A stretch of DNA of 10,030 bases from Bacteroidales bacterium (GCA_030643125.1 DAOWML010000053.1:1-10030); one strand, 5' to 3'. Positions 1 through 7,125 are shown, counted from the first letter of the stretch. Numbers and translations are program-made. Notes: generated from the letters alone by a model not told the origin.

Positions 1-1
1 T

Positions 2-868
2 GTTAATGCTGATAATCTTGTAGTGGCAAGTCAACAATTTGGTTCTACTTCACAACAAATATCGCAAGGAGCAAGCGAACAAGCATCATCTGCAGAGGAA
101 GTATCATCATCTATGGAACAAATGGCTGCAAATATTCAACAGAATACAGATAATGCGCAGCAAACAGAGAAAATTACTTTAAAAACAGCTGAAAGTATAA
201 AAGAAAGTAGTGCTTCATCAGATATCTCTGTTAATGCTATGAAGAAAATTGCTGAAAAAATTACTATTGTAAACGACATTGCGTTTCAGACAAATATTTT
301 AGCACTTAATGCTGCTGTAGAAGCTGCCAGGGCAGGAGAGCATGGTAAAGGTTTTGCCGTTGTTGCTGCTGAAGTACGAAAACTTGCAGAACGTAGCAAA
401 GTAGCGGCCGATGAGATAGTTAGTTTATCAAAAGAAGGAGTGCTTATTTCTAATCAAGCGGGACAAGAATTGCAGGACATTATTCCGGAAATTGAGAAAA
501 CATCTAAACTTGTTCAGGAGATAGCAGCAGCAAGTATGGAACAGAATTCAGGTGCCGACCAGGTAAATTCTGCAATACAACAGTTAAATCAGGTAACCCA
601 ACAAAATGCTGCATCATCTGAAGAATTGGCAACAAGCTCCGAAGAGTTGGCAGCTCAAGCGCAGCAGTTAAAAGAAGGTATTGCATTTTTTGATTTAGGA
701 GATAATAAACAATCACCTGCAGGTAAAAAGCAATTTGAAAATAAAAAAGTAAGTCAAAAGCCTCTTGTAATAAAAAAACAACCAAATCTTAAAAATAATA
801 CACAAGGAGGTGTTGATTTGAAAATGTATGATGATAAAAATATAGATAGCGAATACGAAAATTTCTAA
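2..868 (+). CDS. Methyl-accepting chemotaxis protein, C-terminal part (5' end outside window)
   Basis: This is the cytoplasmic signalling part of a chemoreceptor, which would control a CheA kinase through CheW. The frame is open from base 2, so the gene starts upstream; the GTG at 23 is an internal Val codon. The conserved hairpin tip (IAFQTNILALNAAVEAARAG, then GKGFAVVAAEVRKLAERS) is encoded at about 272-400. It is flanked by Gln/Glu/Ala/Ser-rich helices of the kind methylated by CheR and deamidated by CheD or CheB. After AFFDLGDN a Lys/Asn/Gln-rich, probably disordered tail of about 55 residues leads to a C-terminal EYENF. The sensory domain and any membrane segments are not visible. The downstream cheR, cheD and cheB products are its likely modifiers. 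MCP identity is near certain; the ligand is unknown. Confidence 0.97.
   Translation, partial: VNADNLVVASQQFGSTSQQISQGASEQASSAEEVSSSMEQMAANIQQNTDNAQQTEKITLKTAESIKESSASSDISVNAMKKIAEKITIVNDIAFQTNILALNAAVEAARAGEHGKGFAVVAAEVRKLAERSKVAADEIVSLSKEGVLISNQAGQELQDIIPEIEKTSKLVQEIAAASMEQNSGADQVNSAIQQLNQVTQQNAASSEELATSSEELAAQAQQLKEGIAFFDLGDNKQSPAGKKQFENKKVSQKPLVIKKQPNLKNNTQGGVDLKMYDDKNIDSEYENF
851..865 (+). other. C-terminal pentapeptide tether (EYENF) of the MCP
   Basis: The last five codons before the stop encode E-Y-E-N-F. This fits the x-[HFYW]-x-x-[HFYW] pattern of receptor-terminal pentapeptides such as NWETF in E. coli Tar/Tsr, which dock CheR and activated CheB. It sits at the end of a long flexible linker, as in known tethered receptors. 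That it works as a tether is inferred. Confidence 0.6.
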
Positions 869-880
869 TTATCTAATAAA

Positions 881-945
881 TTTCAAAAGATGATTCATAG
901 ATATTATTTTGGGTTAGGGTTCATAAATAATAGCATCTTTTGAAA
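881..945 (+). repeat. Long-range inverted repeat / stem-loop upstream of cheR
   Basis: TTTCAAAAGATG (881-892) and CATCTTTTGAAA (934-945) are perfect 12-bp reverse complements. An inner pair, TATTATT (902-908) with AATAATA (926-932), can extend the stem, leaving a loop containing GGGTTAGGGTT. The structure lies between the MCP stop codon and the terminator hairpin. It may be an mRNA 3'-end structure, a leader element for cheR, or a small mobile-element relic. The sequence does not decide between these. Confidence 0.6.
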
Positions 946-946
946 C

Positions 947-973
947 AAAAGAGAGGGGCAATCCCTCTCTTTT
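947..973 (+). terminator. Rho-independent terminator between the MCP gene and cheR
   Basis: AAAAGAGAGGG (947-957) and CCCTCTCTTTT (963-973) form a perfect 11-bp stem around the 5-nt loop GCAAT. The 3' arm ends in a T run. The stem is A-rich on its 5' side, so it could also stop transcription from the other strand. It lies 79 nt after the MCP stop codon and only 18 nt before the cheR start. It therefore either separates the two genes or is a partial, read-through or attenuating signal. Confidence 0.8.
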
Positions 974-991
974 AAAAATGAAATTTTAATT

Positions 992-1849
992 ATGGCTGAT
1001 CCTGATTTAAATCAGATTTTTAGTGCAAAAATGACAAACGATGATTTTAATCGTTTAAGCGATTTTATATTTATACAGTCAGGTATAAAAATGCCTCCTG
1101 TTAAAAAAATAATGTTGCAAAGTCGCTTACAAAAAAGATTAAGAGAATTAAAAATATTATCATATAAAGAATATGCCGATTATGTTTTTAGTCCTGAAGG
1201 GCAAAAGAAAGAGATTATTCACATGTTTGATGTTGTTAGTACTAATAAAACAGATTTCTTCAGGGAACCCGTTCATTTCGATTTTTTAAATGATACTGTA
1301 CTTATTAATTTCATAAATGATCAAAGATTTAATTACAATTTTAAAGTATGGAGTGCGGGTTGTTCAAGTGGCGAGGAGCCTTATACTATTGCAATAACCC
1401 TAAATGAATTTAAAAATAAGAATACTAAATTTGATTACACAATAACAGGTACTGATATCTCTACACAAATTCTTCAAAATGCTGCTTTAGCTGTTTATAA
1501 AGAAGAAAGAATAGCAAACATTCCTCTTGAAATTAAAAAAAAATATTTTTTAAGAAGTAAAGACAAAGAAAAAAAAACAGTACGTGTTGTAAAAACTTTA
1601 AGAGATAAAGTGAACTATCAGCGTTTAAATTTTATGGATAATACATACAATATAGCTGAAGTTTTTGATGTTGTTTTTTGTCGAAATGTATTAATATATT
1701 TCGACAGAGAAACACAAGAGCAGGTAATTGGTAAGTTGTGTAATAAATTAAAAACCGGGGGATACTTATTCATAGGTCATTCGGAATCTATTATGGCAAT
1801 GAACCTCCCCTTAGAACAAATTAAACCAACAATATTCAGACGAATTTAA
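992..1849 (+). CDS. cheR: Chemotaxis protein-glutamate O-methyltransferase CheR
   Basis: CheR is a cytosolic enzyme that uses S-adenosylmethionine to methylate Glu residues in MCP signalling helices. At 285 residues it is full length (E. coli CheR is 286). The N-terminal helical domain ends in STNKTDFFRE (83-92). The SAM-binding fold follows, with VWSAGCSSGEEPYT (119-132), TGTDIS (152-157), FDVVFCRNVLIYFDRE (225-240) and GGYLFIGHSES (256-266). The beta-subdomain segment YFLRSKDKEKKTVRV (185-199) has the same length as its counterpart in E. coli CheR, as I recall that sequence; this is the part that binds receptor pentapeptides. The ATG at 992 gives a normal N terminus, with no clear Shine-Dalgarno sequence. 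The kinase-like gene follows after 11 bp, which suggests one operon. Confidence 0.97.
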   Translation: MADPDLNQIFSAKMTNDDFNRLSDFIFIQSGIKMPPVKKIMLQSRLQKRLRELKILSYKEYADYVFSPEGQKKEIIHMFDVVSTNKTDFFREPVHFDFLNDTVLINFINDQRFNYNFKVWSAGCSSGEEPYTIAITLNEFKNKNTKFDYTITGTDISTQILQNAALAVYKEERIANIPLEIKKKYFLRSKDKEKKTVRVVKTLRDKVNYQRLNFMDNTYNIAEVFDVVFCRNVLIYFDRETQEQVIGKLCNKLKTGGYLFIGHSESIMAMNLPLEQIKPTIFRRI

Positions 1850-1860
1850 ATTATTATATT

Positions 1861-2778
1861 ATGAGCGATTTAACAGATAAGAAACTAATTGATGAGCTTA
1901 AAAAACGTTTTGAGCAGAATGAAAATGGCCTTAAAGAAGTTCAGGAGCTTAATAAAGAATTAATAAAAGTTAATAAAAAGCTGGAAGATTCTGAAGCTCT
2001 TAAAACTCATTTTATTTCGAATATTACCAATGAAATAATTAATCCTTTTGCTTCTATATTAGCACTTTCTAAAAGTATTTTATCAGTAAAAAAGGAGAAT
2101 TGGAAGAAAGCGTTTTCTATGGTATCGTTGATATATTCAGAAGCTTTTAATCTCGATTTTCAACTTCGTAATATTTTTGTTGCAGCAAAACTTGAGGCTG
2201 GAGAAATATTTCCGGAGATATTAAATGTTGATATCAGGCAATTAATGGAAAGTGTAATAGAATCATTCAAATATATAACGAAAAAGAAAAAAATTAAGAT
2301 TGTTTTTAATTTTAATATTAAATCAGAAAATAATAAACCTTTCTTTTTTAAGACTGATCCCGAAAAATTGAGATTGATCCTGTCTAACTTATTAAGTAAT
2401 GCCACTAAATTTAATTCCGAAAACAAAGAAATAATAATTAATGCAAGTATCGATAAAAATGCATTGATTGTTTCTGTTAAGGATTATGGAACAGGTATAT
2501 CCTTAGAAAATCAAAAAATTATTTTTGATAGATTTAAAAGACTGGATTCCGGAATTGATTCAATTCATAGGGGGCATGGACTTGGTTTGTCAATTAATAA
2601 AGCATTACTTGACTTATTAAATGGAAGCATTGATATTCAGAGCGAGATAGACAGGGGAGCTAATTTTACAATTTCAATTCCCGAAAGTGAATCTCAGGTT
2701 AGCGGTTTTGCATTTGATGGCAATGAACTGTTTTTTGATAATGAAGATGACTTTGATATAGAACCAGAGACCTTTTAG
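1861..2778 (+). CDS. Degenerate cytosolic histidine-kinase-like protein lacking the phosphoacceptor His
   Basis: The 305-residue protein has no signal peptide, membrane segment or sensory domain. A charged, probably coiled-coil N terminus (about 10-46) leads into a HisKA-like region and a HATPase_c domain. The H-box, normally F-x-x-N-x-S-H-E-[LI]-R-T-P, reads FISNITNEIINPF (51-63), so Asn57 stands where the His should be (codon AAT). The nearby His50 aligns with a variable position. The ATP-binding boxes look intact: N-box SNLLSNATKF (175-184), G1 DYGTGI (208-213), F-box IFDRF (221-225) and G2 GHGLGL (238-243). The C terminus is an acidic tail ending EPETF. The gene sits between cheR (11 bp) and cheD (14 bp), so a role in adaptation is likely. 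It may be a pseudokinase, an allosteric partner or a trans-acting kinase subunit. The precise function is unknown. Confidence 0.85.
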   Translation: MSDLTDKKLIDELKKRFEQNENGLKEVQELNKELIKVNKKLEDSEALKTHFISNITNEIINPFASILALSKSILSVKKENWKKAFSMVSLIYSEAFNLDFQLRNIFVAAKLEAGEIFPEILNVDIRQLMESVIESFKYITKKKKIKIVFNFNIKSENNKPFFFKTDPEKLRLILSNLLSNATKFNSENKEIIINASIDKNALIVSVKDYGTGISLENQKIIFDRFKRLDSGIDSIHRGHGLGLSINKALLDLLNGSIDIQSEIDRGANFTISIPESESQVSGFAFDGNELFFDNEDDFDIEPETF

Positions 2779-2792
2779 ATTTTCTTTTTAGG

Positions 2793-3278
2793 ATGGATAA
2801 TCTTGAATCACATTTTTTATATCCGGCGGCACTGTTTGCAAGTGAAAAGCCTTTTCAGATAAACACTATATTAGGTTCATGTGTGGCTGTTTGCTTCTGG
2901 GATAGTATATTAAAAACGGGAGGTATGTGCCATTATATGCTTCCATACTGGAATGGTGAAGGATTAGCTTCTCCTAAATATGGTAATATTGCTATTGAAA
3001 AACTTCTGGATAAAATGTATTCTTTCGGATCTCAAAAACCTAATATTATTGCTAAAGTTTTTGGAGGCGGAGAAGTTATAGAAACTAAGAATCCGATGTT
3101 TCATATCGGGGAAAGAAATATAAAGTTAGCATCGGAACAACTTAAAGAATTGAAAATTCCTGTAGTTAGCTCAAGTGTGGGTGGTAAAGATGGAAGAAAA
3201 ATAATATTTTATACCGAAAACGGCGAAGTGAAACAACGGTATGTAAAAAGAGAAGTAAAGAATTTTAATAATTCGTAA
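2793..3278 (+). CDS. cheD: Chemoreceptor glutamine deamidase CheD
   Basis: CheD hydrolyses specific Gln side chains in MCP signalling helices to Glu, creating methylation sites; in some bacteria it also works with CheC. The 161-residue length is normal. The catalytic Cys lies in ILGSCVAVCFWD (Cys30), and the partner His is His47 in GGMCHYMLP. Other family hallmarks are AKVFGGGEV (87-95), IGERNI (105-110) and the SSSVGGKDGRK strand-loop (about 147-157) before IIFYTENGEV. The ATG at 2793 lies 14 bp after the kinase-like gene. The Gln-rich helices of the MCP encoded upstream are plausible substrates. No cheC is present in the window. Confidence 0.96.
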   Translation: MDNLESHFLYPAALFASEKPFQINTILGSCVAVCFWDSILKTGGMCHYMLPYWNGEGLASPKYGNIAIEKLLDKMYSFGSQKPNIIAKVFGGGEVIETKNPMFHIGERNIKLASEQLKELKIPVVSSSVGGKDGRKIIFYTENGEVKQRYVKREVKNFNNS

Positions 3279-3344
3279 TAAATTCATCATTTTTTGTAAT
3301 TTTAGCATTAATCAGAGAAAAGTTGATTGAATAATTATAAGAAA

Positions 3345-4421
3345 ATGACCAAATCTAAAATCAGAGTTTTAATTGTAGATGATTCAGCGGTTGTGAGGCA
3401 AAGCTTAACAGAGATTATAAATTCTGACTCTAATCTTGAAGTTATAGATACAGCTTCTGATCCATATATGGCAGCTGCGAAAATAAGAAAAGAAGTTCCT
3501 GATGTAATTACTCTCGATATTGAAATGCCACGTATGGATGGATTAACATTTCTAAAAAAAATAATGACTCAACATCCAATTCCGGTCGTAATAATTTCCA
3601 GTTTAACTGCAAAGGGAACCGAAACCGGTATAAGAGCTCTTGAATATGGTGCTGTTGAGATAATTACAAAACCACAAATGTATTCTAAGGATTTTATTCA
3701 CGAATCAAAAATAAGAATTTGTGAAGCGATTAAGGGAGCAGCGCATGCAAGAGTTAAAAGGAAAATAAAAGTAGCTCCTTCAATTCAGGTTGCACCTAAA
3801 TATACAGCCGATGCAGTATTGGCTCCTGCCCGAAAACATAGTATGATAAAGACAACCGACATAGTTGTTTCTGTCGGCGCTTCAACCGGAGGAACAGAAG
3901 CACTTACAAATTTCTTAAAAGCTTTACCACCTGATTCTCCTGGTATTGTTATTGTTCAACACATGCCGGAAATGTTCACAAAATCTTTTGCAGAAAGACT
4001 TAATGAATTATGTAGAATTACTGTTAAAGAGGCAGCTAATGGAGATTCTGTAATCAGAGGAAGAGCATTAATTGCTCCCGGAAATTATCATACCTTGCTA
4101 AAACGAAGCGGAGCAAAATATTATGTTGAAGTTAAAGAAGGTCCATTTGTTAATCGGCACAGGCCTTCTGTTGATGTTCTTTTTAGATCAACAGCTAAAT
4201 ATGCAGGTGCAAATGCAATCGGTATTATTATGACAGGTATGGGGGATGACGGAGCCAGAGGTTTGTTAGAAATGAAAGAAGCAGGAGCAAAAACAATTGC
4301 CCAGGACGAAAAATCTTGCGTTGTTTTTGGAATGCCAAAAGAAGCTATAAAAATTAATGCAGCAGATAAAATTTTACCTCTTGAAAAAATTTCAGCTTAC
4401 CTGGTTGAAATTACTAACTAA
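3345..4421 (+). CDS. cheB: Protein-glutamate methylesterase / glutamine deamidase CheB
   Basis: CheB removes methyl groups from MCP glutamates and can deamidate glutamines. It is normally activated by phosphorylation from CheA. Numbered from the ATG at 3345 (358 residues), the receiver domain spans about 6-130, with acidic pocket Asp12/Asp13, phosphoacceptor Asp58 in TLDIEMPRMDG, and Lys109 in ITKPQ. A linker of about 40 residues leads to the methylesterase domain (about 170-355). Its catalytic triad is Ser180 (GASTGGTEA), His206 (VQHMPEMFT) and Asp302 (MTGMGDDG). A TTG at 3327 could add six residues, but the ATG gives the normal distance to the receiver fold, and TTG starts are uncommon here. 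It closes the cheR-kinase-cheD-cheB set, 66 bp after cheD. No strong terminator follows the stop. Confidence 0.97.
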   Translation: MTKSKIRVLIVDDSAVVRQSLTEIINSDSNLEVIDTASDPYMAAAKIRKEVPDVITLDIEMPRMDGLTFLKKIMTQHPIPVVIISSLTAKGTETGIRALEYGAVEIITKPQMYSKDFIHESKIRICEAIKGAAHARVKRKIKVAPSIQVAPKYTADAVLAPARKHSMIKTTDIVVSVGASTGGTEALTNFLKALPPDSPGIVIVQHMPEMFTKSFAERLNELCRITVKEAANGDSVIRGRALIAPGNYHTLLKRSGAKYYVEVKEGPFVNRHRPSVDVLFRSTAKYAGANAIGIIMTGMGDDGARGLLEMKEAGAKTIAQDEKSCVVFGMPKEAIKINAADKILPLEKISAYLVEITN

Positions 4422-4491
4422 AAAATCTCTCCTGGTTTTTATTATATAAAATCTAACTTTTTATAGTAAAGATTATTAATTATCCTTTATT

Positions 4492-4524
4492 TTTGAAAGA
4501 TTTGTTGAAAATATTATATATTTT
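4492..4524 (+). promoter_or_regulatory. Possible Bacteroidota-type promoter of the GAF/PAS gene
   Basis: TTTG (4492-4495) and TATATTTT (4517-4524), 21 nt apart, resemble the Bacteroidota -33 TTTG and -7 TAnnTTTG boxes, with the last G replaced by T. A transcript would begin around 4530 and leave a short leader before the ATG at 4551. In so AT-rich a region a chance match is quite possible. Confidence 0.3.
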
Positions 4525-4550
4525 AGTTGCAAGAAAAAAGTAAAACGATC

Positions 4551-6827
4551 ATGAAAGAAAAAAATTCACAAGCTATTGTTATTAAATATACTGTTAGTGG
4601 ATTCGTGATTGGATTATTAACCGTATTATTTATTTTAGTAATAGATTTTTTTGTTAAAAAGATTAGTTTTTCGGAGATTGGTGATTTACACAGAAATAAT
4701 CCGGTTTATTTAGTTTTAGATTTATCTCCTTTTATTCTTGCATTTTATGCTTATATATTTAGTAAAAAATATGCTGCCGCATCTGAATCCATGCATTCAG
4801 CTTTAAAGCATGAGTTTGATAAAAATCAAAAAATATTTCGTTTTGTTGAAAAAACAAGGTTGGGTAAAATTAATGCTGAATATAAAGTACAAGGTTCTGA
4901 TGATGTATTAGGGCAATCAATTTTGGATTTAAGAGATAACCTGAGAAAAAATAAAGAAGAGGAGGAAAAGAGAAGAGATGAAGATCAACAAAGAAATTGG
5001 GTTGCTGAAGGTTTTGCTAAATTTGGAGATATTCTTAGGAAAGATACTGATAACCTGGAGGAATTGACATATAATTTAATTAGCAACTTGGTTAAGTATA
5101 TAAATGTTAATCAAGGTGCTTTATTTATTATTGAAGATGAAGACGAAGCTGATAAGCATTTAAAAATGACTGCTTGTTACGCATACGAACGTAGGAAATA
5201 TGCTGATAAAAGAGTTGAATTGGGCGAAGGAATAATAGGAGCTGCAATACTGGAACAAGAAACAATTTTTATTACTGATGTTCCTGAAAGTTACGTTCAT
5301 ATTACTTCCGGCCTTGGCGAAGCAACTCCAAAATGTTTATTGGTTGTCCCTTTAAAAATTAATGATGAAGTACATGGTGTAATAGAAATAGGGGCATTTC
5401 ATAATATCGATAAGTATATTGTTGAGTTTGTTGAGGAAGTTGCTGAGAGTGTTGCATCTACAATATCAAATGTAAAAACAAATACGCGTACAGCTAAATT
5501 ATTAAAGGAGTCTCGGTTACAAGCCGAAACATTGGCTTCTCAAGAGGAGCAAATGCGCCAGAATATGGAAGAATTACAGGCTACGCAGGAGGAAGCAGCT
5601 CGTCAAAGTGAAAAATTTATCACATTCACAAATTCTGTAAATCATACACTTATTAGAGCAGAATATGATTCAGATGGTACACTTTTGTATGCAAATACCA
5701 GATTTCTGAATAAACTGGGTTATGATAAAAATTCAGAAGTAGAAGGTAAGAATATTCAAATGTTCATTGATGATAAAGATAAAGGTTGGTTTAATAAACT
5801 ATGGAATTCACTTACAAAAGGAGGTAAACATTTTGAAGGTGACATGAAACATGTCACAAAGCAAGGAAAGGATTTATGGACTATGGCTACTTATACTTGT
5901 ATGCGGCGAGATGATGGTAGTGTTGAGAAAATTTTATTTTTAGCGATAGATACAACAGAACAGAAAAAACAAAGTTTAGATTATTTAGGCCAAATAAATG
6001 CTCTTAATCGTGCAACAATAAAAGTTGATTATTTACCAACAGGAGATTTGATAGAATGTAATCAAAAGTTTGTTGATTTAATGGAATATCCTTTATTTGA
6101 ATTAAAGGAAAAAAGCATTTTTGATTTCGTAGATAGATCAGAACTAAATAAATTAAGAGAAATTTGGGATAAAGTAACACAAGGCGAGACCTGGGAAGGT
6201 ACTTTACGGCAAAGAACTAAGGAAGACAAAGATGTTTGGGTTAGAACTTCTTTATCTGCAGTAAAAGATATGTACGATGATATTGCCAAAATAATATGTA
6301 TTGGTAATGATGAGACCAACGAAAAATTAATGGAAATTGAAACTAAAAAACAAACTGAATTACTCCAAAGGCAAGAAGAAGAACTACAGCAATCAAAAAT
6401 TGATCTAAAAGCACAATTAAAGCAAGCAAGAGAGGATGTTAAGTTTCAATTTAAAGAAATTGAAAAAGTGCAAAAACGAACCGAACTTACACTACAAGGT
6501 GCTTCTGATGCTATAATAACATTTGATCAAAATGGAGTAATAAAATTCTTTAATAAAACAGCTGAAGAGTTATGGGAGATTGAAAGGGATGTTGTAATCG
6601 GAAGAAATATCAAGAAATTATTCCCTGAAGATACTTATGAAGACGATTTTATTAATTCTATATTAGATCCTAAATCGGAGAAGATTGTTGGTGAAAGAAA
6701 AGAGGTTGATATAAAAAATAAAAGTGGAGAAGAAATTTCAGTTATAATTATGCTTTCTATGGCTAGATTAGAAGGAGAAACTACATATACCGCATTTATT
6801 CAGAATATATCCGTCGACTTCTTTTAG
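4551..6827 (+). CDS. Membrane-anchored GAF and triple-PAS sensor protein without a recognisable output domain
   Basis: From the ATG at 4551 the protein has 758 residues. Two membrane segments (about 12-34 and 52-70) enclose a short loop. A HAMP-like stretch follows (about 95-135, with LGKINAEYKVQGSDDVLGQ), then a charged helix and WVAEGFAKFGDILR (150-163). A GAF domain (about 165-310) has LGEGIIGAAILEQ and PLKINDEVHGVIEIG. A coiled coil (315-355) precedes PAS1 (about 356-470), PAS2 (about 482-590), a second coiled coil (590-645) and PAS3 (about 646-755), which ends at the stop. There is no kinase, GGDEF, HD or MCP output module. The protein may signal by contact with partners, or may have lost its output region. 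A TTG at 4527 would add eight residues but lies almost on the putative promoter. It follows cheB by 129 bp, so a link to chemotaxis is only suggested. Confidence 0.9.
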   Translation: MKEKNSQAIVIKYTVSGFVIGLLTVLFILVIDFFVKKISFSEIGDLHRNNPVYLVLDLSPFILAFYAYIFSKKYAAASESMHSALKHEFDKNQKIFRFVEKTRLGKINAEYKVQGSDDVLGQSILDLRDNLRKNKEEEEKRRDEDQQRNWVAEGFAKFGDILRKDTDNLEELTYNLISNLVKYINVNQGALFIIEDEDEADKHLKMTACYAYERRKYADKRVELGEGIIGAAILEQETIFITDVPESYVHITSGLGEATPKCLLVVPLKINDEVHGVIEIGAFHNIDKYIVEFVEEVAESVASTISNVKTNTRTAKLLKESRLQAETLASQEEQMRQNMEELQATQEEAARQSEKFITFTNSVNHTLIRAEYDSDGTLLYANTRFLNKLGYDKNSEVEGKNIQMFIDDKDKGWFNKLWNSLTKGGKHFEGDMKHVTKQGKDLWTMATYTCMRRDDGSVEKILFLAIDTTEQKKQSLDYLGQINALNRATIKVDYLPTGDLIECNQKFVDLMEYPLFELKEKSIFDFVDRSELNKLREIWDKVTQGETWEGTLRQRTKEDKDVWVRTSLSAVKDMYDDIAKIICIGNDETNEKLMEIETKKQTELLQRQEEELQQSKIDLKAQLKQAREDVKFQFKEIEKVQKRTELTLQGASDAIITFDQNGVIKFFNKTAEELWEIERDVVIGRNIKKLFPEDTYEDDFINSILDPKSEKIVGERKEVDIKNKSGEEISVIIMLSMARLEGETTYTAFIQNISVDFF

Positions 6828-6987
6828 TAGAGCATTTTTTAATTAGTATTGCATTAAATTTATTTTAGATTTTTTCTTTAGACAAGGCAAAATTTGCAAG
6901 CATAGCCGTAGCTACGGTTAATAATTTTAACGCAGTATAAAGGGAAAAGATAAGTAAATTTGTAATGATAATTAGGAAACACTCTAC
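6827..6987. repeat. 161-bp imperfect palindrome, MITE-like element
   Basis: The outer 26 bases (6827-6852) and the reverse complement of 6962-6987 agree at 19 of 26 positions, both beginning GTAGAG. Several mismatches would be G-U pairs in RNA. Inner matches continue: AAATTTA at 6856-6862 against 6955-6961, and AAAATT at 6889-6894 against AATTTT at 6923-6928. The centre is the perfect 12-bp palindrome CCGTAGCTACGG (6906-6917). The whole can fold into one long hairpin. It encodes nothing convincing and I see no clear target-site duplication. The left end overlaps the last base of the upstream stop codon, TAG (6825-6827). It could act as a transcription terminator. The remaining 6988-7125 is AT-rich with no supported feature. 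Confidence 0.7.
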
Positions 6988-7125
6988 CAGTTATTAGTAT
7001 TTTCAATGTTTAGTTTTTATAAGTAAATGTGCTTGAATAATGTTTTTATCAACTTTTAACATTAATTTAAACTTCCCGATAGAACCATATCATATTAATA
7101 TTGTTACTTTATAAAAATTATCGAG

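Noticed and set aside
23..25. GTG as the start codon of the MCP gene
   Set aside because: The reading frame is open back to base 2 and the sequence before it reads as continuous receptor helix (VNADNLVV), so the gene is cut by the window edge and this GTG is an internal Val.
504..785. Minus-strand open frame opposite the MCP gene
   Set aside because: It is Leu-rich, shows no domain, and lies wholly within a strongly conserved gene on the other strand. The same applies to minus-strand frames at 2160-2426, 6062-6319 and 7896-8084.
3327..3329. TTG start for cheB
   Set aside because: The ATG at 3345 gives the usual short lead into the receiver domain; the six extra residues (MNNYKK) match nothing in the family.
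3279..3344. Possible promoter between cheD and cheB (TAATTTTA at 3297-3304)
   Set aside because: There is no TTTG-like -33 box at a suitable distance, and such T/A strings are expected by chance in this composition.
4422..4445. Possible terminator after cheB (A run, CTCTCCTGG, T run)
   Set aside because: Only the A and T runs can pair and the central bases have no complementary arm, so no stable stem forms.
4527..4529. TTG start for the GAF/PAS protein
   Set aside because: It begins three bases after the putative -7 box, upstream of the expected transcript start; the ATG at 4551 precedes a normal membrane anchor.
6988..7125. Remnant of an output domain for the PAS protein, or a small gene, downstream of the palindrome
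   Set aside because: Short reads in these bases give low-complexity peptides with early stops and no recognisable motif.
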